Origin: Clostridiales bacterium
Lineage (GTDB): Bacteria; Bacillota_A; Clostridia; Oscillospirales; Oscillospiraceae
Length of the DNA stretch: 18,706 bases
Direction of reading: 5' to 3'
Assembly: GCA_022777455.1 (NCBI GenBank)
Contig: JALFGI010000110.1
Coordinates: forward strand, 1 to 18,706
Shown: piece by piece, positions 13,912 through 18,706 of the stretch
Position numbering within the stretch: position 1 is the first letter of the stretch
Layout of the letters: the number at the start of each line of letters is the position of its first letter
The notes under the pieces: model-generated
What the model saw: only the letters and a program-made list of their open reading frames with translations
Database searches by the model: none
What the model was told of the DNA's origin: nothing
Made by a program: the position numbers and the translations under genes

Positions 13912-16443
13912 ATGCCAGAGCAGCCGAAAAAGACACCGTGTGGTATTGGTGTGTTAGCCCATGTGGATGCGGGAAAGACCACTCTTTCGGAAGCCCTTCT
14001 GTATTGCAGTGGGGAGCGGCGGACTCTGGGGCGGGTGGACCACGGAGACGCCTACCTGGACAGCCACAATCTGGAGCGGGAGCGGGGCATCACCATTTTC
14101 TCCAAGCAGGCCCGGCTGGAAACCGACCACCGGCAGATCATCCTGGTGGATACCCCGGGGCATGTGGATTTCTCGGCGGAGGCGGAGCGCACCATGCCGG
14201 TGCTGGACTGCGCCGTGCTGGTGATCAGCGGCACCGACGGGGTCCAGGCCCACACGGTGACCCTCTGGCGGCTGCTGGAACGCTACCAGGTGCCGGTATT
14301 CCTGTTTATCAACAAAATGGATCTGCCCGGGGCGGACCGGGAAAAGCTGCTGGCCCAATTGCAGCAGCAGCTGAGCCCCGGCTGTGTGGACTTCGGCATG
14401 GCCAAATCGGAAATCGCCGAGGCGGCGGCCATGTGCGACGAAGGTCTGCTGGAAAGCTACCTCGCCACCGGCGCCGTGACGGATGGAAATCTGCGGGGGC
14501 TGATCCAGGGCCGGAAGCTCTTCCCCTGCTGCTTTGGCGCGGCGCTGAAGCTCACGGGCGTGGAGCAGCTGCTGGCCCTGCTGGACACTTACGCCCCTCA
14601 AAAAGAATACGGAAGCTCCTTTGCCGCCCGGGTGTACAAAATCTCCCGGGATGCCGCTGGGACCCGGCTGACCTGGGTGAAGGTCACCGGCGGCAGTTTG
14701 AAGGTGCGCCAGAATCTGCGCTACACCAACCGGAAAGGGGATGCGTTGGAGGAGAAGCTGGTGCAGCTGCGGCTGTACTCCGGGGACAAATTCACCGCCC
14801 CGGAGGAAGTGAATGCCGGGCAGCTGGCGGCCATCACCGGCCTTTCCGCCACCTATGTGGGCCAGTCCCTGGGAGCGGAGCCGGAAGGACAGCCTCCCGT
14901 CCTGGAGCCGGTGATGACCTACCGGGTAAACCTGCCCAAGGGCTGCGACCCCGCCCAGGCCCTGCCCAAGCTGCGGCAGCTGGAGGAGGAAGGCCCCCAG
15001 CTCCACCTGCTGTGGGAAGACGGGCAGATCCATGTGCAGATCATGGGACGGGTGCAGCTGGAAATTTTCCGCAGTCTGGTGCAGCAGCGCTTTGGTCTGG
15101 AAATCACCCTGGACGACCGGCGGATTTTTTATAAGGAAACCATTCTGGACACGGTGGAGGGCGTGGGCCATTTCGAGCCCCTGCGCCACTACGCCGAATG
15201 CCACATTCTCCTGGAACCCCTGCCCCAGGGCTCCGGGCTGGTATTGGATACCGTCTGCCCCCTGGATGTGCTGGACGGGAACTACCAGAACCTGATTCTC
15301 ACCCACCTGGCGGAGAAAACCCACCGTGGTGTGCTCATCGGCGCCCCCATTACGGACATGAAGCTCACCCTGCTGGTGGGCAAGGCCCATCTGAAGCACA
15401 CCGAAGGCGGCGATTTCCGCCAGGCCACCTACCGGGCGGTGCGCCAGGGACTGATGCAGGCCAAAAGCCAGCTGCTGGAGCCCTGGTACGATTTCGCGGT
15501 GACCGCCCCCACGGAGCTCATCGGCCGGGCCATCACCGACATCCGGTCCATGGGTGGAGAATTTGAGGCCCCGGAGAGCCAGGGGGCCGTTTCCACCCTG
15601 AAGGGCATGGTCCCCGCTTCGGAGGTCCGGGACTATGCCGACCAGCTGGCGGCCTACACCCAGGGGCGGGGACGGCTGCAGCTGTCCCTCCACGGCTATG
15701 CCCCCTGCCACAACACCCAGGCGGTGGTGGAGGCGGCGGGCTACGACCCGGAGGCCGACCTGGACAACACCCCGGATTCCGTGTTCTGCGCCCACGGAGC
15801 GGGCTTCAACGTGAAATGGAACCAGGTGAAGGATTACATGCACCTGGAAAGCGGCCTGAAGGAAGAAAAGCCGCCCCAGATCATTCCCCGGGCCAGCATC
15901 GACGACAAGGAACTGGAACGGATCATGGAGCGGGAATTCGGCCCCATCAGCCGCCGGCAGTACGCCGCCCCCGCCTCCCGCCCCGCCACGGAGGAGGTCA
16001 CCATCCGCCAACCCAAGCAGCGCTGCATCATCGTAGACGGCTACAACATCATCTTCGCCTGGGAGTCCCTGGCAAACCAGGCCAAATCCGACCTGGACGC
16101 CGCCCGGCGGCAGCTGTGCGACGCGCTTTCCAGCTACGCCGGCTTCACCAAGCACCGGCTGGTAGTGGTGTTTGACGGCTACAAGCAGAAGGGCAGCACC
16201 GGAGAAAAAAGCCAGTTCCACAACATCCAGGTGGTGTTCACCCGGGAGGGTCAGACTGCCGACCGCTACATCGAAGAGCTGGCGGCGGAAATCGGAAACA
16301 ACTATGCCGTAAGGGTAGCTTCCTCCGACGGCCTGGTGCAGCTGAGCTCCTTCCGCAGCGGCGTGCTGCGGATGTCCGCCCGGGAGCTCCAGGACGAGGT
16401 AGAAAACGCCCACCGGGAAATGGGGAAATATTTCCGCTGTTAG
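13912..16443 (+). CDS. TetM/EF-G-like ribosomal GTPase fused to Rae1/YacP NYN ribonuclease domain
   Basis: An 843-residue fusion. Residues 1-690 are a translational GTPase of the ribosomal-protection (TetM/TetO) type: G1 AHVDAGKT (16-23), G2 Thr61 in RGIT, G3 DTPGH (80-84) with catalytic His84, and G4 NKMD (134-137). EF-G-like domains II-V follow, including LLEPWYDFAVTAP and a domain V with TQGRGRLQLSLHGY. The domain IV loop is HLKHTEGGDFR (493-503), not the YSPVSTPADFR of TetM/TetO. After a linker, residues 704-843 form a NYN/YacP domain: IIVDGYNII (Asp709), VVFDGYK (Asp755), TADRYIEEL (Asp784) and ASSDGLVQ (Asp806), so the acidic nuclease residues are kept. YacP/Rae1 is an A-site mRNA endonuclease in Bacillus. 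The ATG has AAAGGGGG 7 nt upstream. A role in ribosome rescue or mRNA cleavage is inference. Confidence 0.9.
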   Translation: MPEQPKKTPCGIGVLAHVDAGKTTLSEALLYCSGERRTLGRVDHGDAYLDSHNLERERGITIFSKQARLETDHRQIILVDTPGHVDFSAEAERTMPVLDCAVLVISGTDGVQAHTVTLWRLLERYQVPVFLFINKMDLPGADREKLLAQLQQQLSPGCVDFGMAKSEIAEAAAMCDEGLLESYLATGAVTDGNLRGLIQGRKLFPCCFGAALKLTGVEQLLALLDTYAPQKEYGSSFAARVYKISRDAAGTRLTWVKVTGGSLKVRQNLRYTNRKGDALEEKLVQLRLYSGDKFTAPEEVNAGQLAAITGLSATYVGQSLGAEPEGQPPVLEPVMTYRVNLPKGCDPAQALPKLRQLEEEGPQLHLLWEDGQIHVQIMGRVQLEIFRSLVQQRFGLEITLDDRRIFYKETILDTVEGVGHFEPLRHYAECHILLEPLPQGSGLVLDTVCPLDVLDGNYQNLILTHLAEKTHRGVLIGAPITDMKLTLLVGKAHLKHTEGGDFRQATYRAVRQGLMQAKSQLLEPWYDFAVTAPTELIGRAITDIRSMGGEFEAPESQGAVSTLKGMVPASEVRDYADQLAAYTQGRGRLQLSLHGYAPCHNTQAVVEAAGYDPEADLDNTPDSVFCAHGAGFNVKWNQVKDYMHLESGLKEEKPPQIIPRASIDDKELERIMEREFGPISRRQYAAPASRPATEEVTIRQPKQRCIIVDGYNIIFAWESLANQAKSDLDAARRQLCDALSSYAGFTKHRLVVVFDGYKQKGSTGEKSQFHNIQVVFTREGQTADRYIEELAAEIGNNYAVRVASSDGLVQLSSFRSGVLRMSARELQDEVENAHREMGKYFRC

Positions 16444-16537
16444 GACACAGGCATCGGCGGCGAGCGTGTTTGGTTGAATGGCACCACATCCATCGTGGTA
16501 CGAATTCGCCCGACCTGGTTCATGATTGTGGGGTAGT

Positions 16538-16570
16538 ACCGCACGGGCGGATAATATCCGCCCGTGCGGT
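16538..16570. repeat. 33-bp perfect palindrome
   Basis: ACCGCACGGGCGGATA (16538-16553), one central base, then TATCCGCCCGTGCGGT (16555-16570): 16-bp perfect arms. It lies between the GTPase stop and tadA. No T run follows directly on either strand, so it is not a textbook terminator; T5 begins about 17 nt later. I recall similar GGGCGGAT palindromes as dispersed intergenic repeats in Oscillospirales. It may still end or protect the GTPase mRNA. Confidence 0.8.
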
Positions 16571-16656
16571 GGGCGCGGGATGTGCTCTTTTTGGAATTGC
16601 TTCTTCCCTTCGGCTGATTTTGCCGGGAAGGTATGATAGGATTTAGGAGGTTAAGC

Positions 16657-17139
16657 GTGGAGGACGCTTCTTTTATGGAACAAGCCCTGGCTCTGGCCAG
16701 GGAGGCCGCCCGGGAAGGGGAAGTGCCCGTGGGCTGCGTCATCGTCCGGAAGGGCGAGATCGTAGGCCGGGGCCGCAACCGCAGGGAGAAGGACAAGTCC
16801 GCCCTGGCCCACGCGGAGGTGGAGGCCATCGCCCAGGCCAACCGCACTTTGGGTGGTTGGCGGCTGTGGGAGTGCACCCTGTACGTCACCCTGGAGCCCT
16901 GCCCCATGTGCGCCGGGGCCATCCTCAACGCCCGGATTCCCCGGGTGGTTTATGGGGCCAGGGACGAAAAGTACGGTGCCTGCCGCAGCGTGTGCAGCCT
17001 GTTTGACATGAATTTCAACCACCATCCGGTGGTGGAGGGCGGGGTGCTGGAACAGGCGTGCGCCGAATTGATGCAGGAATTCTTCCGGGAACTTCGCGTC
17101 CAGCTGAGAAGCAGACCAAAGTGGAGGCAGCCGGAATAA
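16657..17139 (+). CDS. tadA: TadA, tRNA-specific adenosine deaminase
   Basis: A 160-residue zinc deaminase that makes inosine at the wobble position of tRNA-Arg(ACG). The catalytic set is complete: His52-Ala-Glu54 in LAHAEVEAI and the two zinc cysteines in PCPMC (81-85). VPVGCVIV, LYVTLEPC and VVYGARDEKYGA are all usual for TadA. The start is GTG at 16657, with AGGAGG 6 nt upstream; the resulting MEDASFMEQAL matches the family N-terminus better than the upstream in-frame ATG at 16633, which lies before the ribosome binding site. It is followed 17 nt later by spoIIP, probably on the same transcript. A possible -10 (TATGAT, 16632-16637) would give a very short leader. Confidence 0.95.
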   Translation: MEDASFMEQALALAREAAREGEVPVGCVIVRKGEIVGRGRNRREKDKSALAHAEVEAIAQANRTLGGWRLWECTLYVTLEPCPMCAGAILNARIPRVVYGARDEKYGACRSVCSLFDMNFNHHPVVEGGVLEQACAELMQEFFRELRVQLRSRPKWRQPE

Positions 17140-17156
17140 CCGCAGGAGGGATTGGA

Positions 17157-18128
17157 TTGGACCAGGTGCGCAGTGCCCGAAAATTCGGAATATCCGTGAT
17201 TTTGCTGACCATGCTTTTCCGCGTGTTTGAGCTGGGGCTGCCCCAAAAAGCGCTCCGCTCCGTCAACTGGCCCTCCGCCAGGCAAATAGAGAAAGAGACC
17301 GAACGGGCAGTTCGGTCCTTTTCTTTTCCCTTCCCCTTTGAGTCCTCCCCACCCACGGACTATACCCCGGAGCCGGTGCGCCCGGTGTTCACCGCCGGGG
17401 ATATTCAGGCGGTGGAGGTGGTGTCTGCCTCCCGGGAGGAAGCGGACTGCGAAGCGCTGATGGAAAGCCCTCTGACCTGGAACCTGGTCGGAAGCGGGCC
17501 GACGGTGCTCATCGTCCACACCCACACCTCCGAAAGCTACGAGAAAAACGGGGCGGACTATCAGGAAACCGCCGCCTACCGCACCCTGGACGAAAACTAC
17601 AATATGCTCTCCATCGGTGACCGGGTAGCGGAGCTTTTGGAAGCGGAGGGCATCCGGGTGATCCACGACCGGGAATTCCACGACTATCCCGACTACAATA
17701 CCGCCTATACCCACGCCCGAAAAGGGGTGCAGAGCCTTTTAAAGCAGAATCCCGGCATCCAGCTGGTGCTGGACCTGCACCGGGATGCCTCAGAGAGCAG
17801 CGGAAGTCAGCTGCGCACCCACGCCCTGGTGAATGGGGCGGACAGCTCCCAGCTGATGATCGTGCTGGGCACCGGCAATTCCGGACTGCCCAACGAAGGA
17901 TGGGAAGATAACCTCTCCCTGGCCCTGAAGCTCCAGGCCACCCTGGAGGGGCAAGCCCCCGGCATCTGCCGCCCCATCTCCCTGCGCAGCCAGCGGTTCA
18001 ACCAGGATCTGGCCCCCCACGCCCTGCTGGTGGAGGTAGGCGCCGCCGGGGACAGCCATGAAGAAGCCCTGGTTGCCGCCGAGCAGCTGGCAAAGGCATT
18101 GGCCGTGCTGAAATACGGGACGGAATAA
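17157..18128 (+). CDS. spoIIP: SpoIIP, stage II sporulation amidase
   Basis: A 323-residue membrane-anchored peptidoglycan hydrolase of the forespore engulfment machinery, which with SpoIID and SpoIIM degrades septal wall. One N-terminal membrane helix (about 9-26) is followed by a Pro-rich region and the catalytic domain. Conserved lines are VLIVHTHTSESY (117-128), LDLHRDA (205-211) and FNQDL with ALLVEVGAAGD (289-299), which give the His/Glu metal residues, with Glu293 in LLVEVG. The start is TTG at 17157 with AGGAGG 7 nt upstream; the alternative ATG at 17058 lies inside tadA. It shows that the organism belongs to a spore-forming lineage. Confidence 0.93.
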   Translation: MDQVRSARKFGISVILLTMLFRVFELGLPQKALRSVNWPSARQIEKETERAVRSFSFPFPFESSPPTDYTPEPVRPVFTAGDIQAVEVVSASREEADCEALMESPLTWNLVGSGPTVLIVHTHTSESYEKNGADYQETAAYRTLDENYNMLSIGDRVAELLEAEGIRVIHDREFHDYPDYNTAYTHARKGVQSLLKQNPGIQLVLDLHRDASESSGSQLRTHALVNGADSSQLMIVLGTGNSGLPNEGWEDNLSLALKLQATLEGQAPGICRPISLRSQRFNQDLAPHALLVEVGAAGDSHEEALVAAEQLAKALAVLKYGTE

Positions 18129-18163
18129 TGCCTTACGTTTTTCTTAAGTTCACAAAACGTCTA

Positions 18164-18221
18164 TTGCATTGCCTTCCCGGGTTTGATAGTATTTTGTTGT
18201 ATACAGATCGGCTAAACCCGG
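18164..18221 (+). promoter_or_regulatory. Possible orphan promoter with inverted repeat
   Basis: TTGCAT (18164-18169), 17-nt spacer, TAGTAT (18187-18192). CCGGGTTT (18177-18184) in the spacer is complementary to AAACCCGG (18214-18221) downstream. No plus-strand gene follows; the MITE begins 9 bp later. It may be a promoter cut off by the insertion, or chance. Confidence 0.3.
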
Positions 18222-18229
18222 CAGGACGA

Positions 18230-18446
18230 TAAATTGTAATTTGGCGGGCAGATACGGCTGCGCCCCTTGGCTCTCCCTTTGGGAGAGCTGTCAGCCGAAC
18301 AGGCTGACTGAGAGGGTACCGCAGTGAGATAATAGCATCCGGAATCAAACCATGCGGCCCTCTCAGTCTGCCCCGTAAGGGGCAGCCAGCTCCCCCAGAG
18401 GGGGAGCCAAGGGGTGCGTCGGTTCCGGTCGCCAAATTACAATTTA
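18230..18446. mobile_element. MITE, 217 bp, 17-bp terminal inverted repeats
   Basis: The ends are exact inverted repeats: TAAATTGTAATTTGGCG (18230-18246) and CGCCAAATTACAATTTA (18430-18446). Inside, the stretch from CCTTGGCTCTCCC on the left pairs imperfectly with GGGGGAGCCAAGG on the right, so most of the element can fold into one long hairpin. It has no ORF. The termini suggest a TA target duplication, as in IS630/mariner-type elements. The GGGAGAGCTG / GACTGAGAGGG lines resemble dispersed repeats I recall from Oscillospiraceae genomes. Confidence 0.85.
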
Positions 18447-18469
18447 CATATTTGCCGTGAAACACAATG

Positions 18470-18706
18470 TTAACGCACCATTGCAATCAATTGCTTCTTT
18501 CCCGTGCGCTCCAACAGATAGCAGGCAAGATACGACGCGGCGAACACCGCCGCGGTGAAGGCCAGATCGTTTGCCGTCACGCCGGCTTTGCGCTGGAGAA
18601 AATCGAAGATTTTGGCAATGAACAGATGGCTGCAGTAAATGCCCAGGGTGTATCTGCTCAGCTTTTCAATGAAGGACGCGACCCTGCTGCCCATCTTCTC
18701 CAGGGG
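18470..18706 (-). CDS. Membrane acyltransferase-like protein, C-terminal fragment
   Basis: Only the last 78 residues lie in the window; the gene continues past the right edge. The frame is open to 18706 and reads PLEKMGSRVASFIEKLSRYT before LGIYCSHLF. The pattern LSRYTLGIYCSHLF followed by two hydrophobic helices is typical of the last helices of acyltransferase family 3 (OafA-like) proteins, which O-acylate surface sugars; the His of IYCSHLF is in the usual place. With so little sequence the family call is tentative. It is convergent to the tadA-spoIIP unit, with the MITE between them. Confidence 0.6.
   Translation of the reverse strand, partial: PLEKMGSRVASFIEKLSRYTLGIYCSHLFIAKIFDFLQRKAGVTANDLAFTAAVFAASYLACYLLERTGKKQLIAMVR

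Noticed and set aside
13954..16413. An 819-codon open frame on the minus strand, antisense to the GTPase-ribonuclease gene
   Set aside because: It mirrors the GC-rich codon pattern of the real gene, its translation is a low-complexity mix of His, Gln, Gly and Val, and it has no family motifs. The plus strand shows clear GTPase and NYN motifs.
16601..16630. Stem CTTCCC..CGGC / GCCGGGAAG as a terminator before tadA
   Set aside because: The stem has a bulge and is followed by GTATGATAGG rather than a T run; it may be part of the tadA promoter region, but I cannot support a call.
1..18706. CRISPR array, tRNA genes, prophage or transposase genes
   Set aside because: I saw no regular spaced repeats, no tRNA-like cloverleaf with a TTCGA arm, and no integrase or transposase motifs in the window.

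Overview
The window looks like chromosomal DNA of a spore-forming, gut-type Clostridia member, probably Oscillospirales. Support: a SpoIIP gene, strong AGGAGG ribosome binding sites, TTGACA/TATAAT promoters, tandem rRNA-type promoters, GC-rich housekeeping genes, and a MITE of a kind I recall as common in Oscillospiraceae. The taxon is inference.

Layout. (1) Positions 1-330 are the minus-strand leader and two tandem consensus promoters of an rRNA operon lying off the left edge. (2) 463-1109 is a stand-alone minus-strand unit for a small secreted protein, with a perfect promoter and a terminator. (3) 1173-5212 is a minus-strand operon: cbiMN fusion, cbiQ and cbiO (ECF cobalt/nickel importer), then a GNAT acetyltransferase and a small membrane protein. 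(4) 5374-5560 is an orphan plus-strand unit with promoter, 9-codon ORF and terminator, probably a small RNA or leader. (5) 5613-12507 is an eight-gene minus-strand carbohydrate operon. In transcription order it holds a Gfo/Idh/MocA dehydrogenase, VOC protein, sugar-phosphate isomerase-like TIM barrel, solute-binding protein, two CUT1 permeases, SDR dehydrogenase and a second VOC protein. A divergent AraC regulator (12813-13679) shares its 305-bp control region. (6) 13912-16443 is a TetM/EF-G-like ribosomal GTPase fused to a C-terminal NYN/YacP (Rae1-like) ribonuclease domain. (7) tadA (GTG start) and spoIIP (TTG start) follow, 17 nt apart. (8) 18230-18446 is a 217-bp MITE, and the window ends inside a minus-strand acyltransferase-3-like membrane protein.

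How the genes fit. The sugar operon would import a carbohydrate with an ATPase encoded elsewhere, then oxidise and isomerise it; the substrate cannot be read from sequence. The Cbi operon imports Co or Ni. No cobalamin-riboswitch hallmark was seen upstream.

Two observations deserve most attention. First, the GTPase-ribonuclease fusion joins an A-site-binding translation factor to a family known for A-site mRNA cleavage, and its domain IV loop is unlike TetM/TetO. Second, at least three promoters (1.1 kb, 5.4 kb, 13.9 kb) share an odd layout: an inverted repeat whose left arm lies just upstream of or between the promoter boxes, and whose right arm covers the Shine-Dalgarno. Read-through mRNA would fold and hide the ribosome binding site, whereas mRNA from the local promoter would not.
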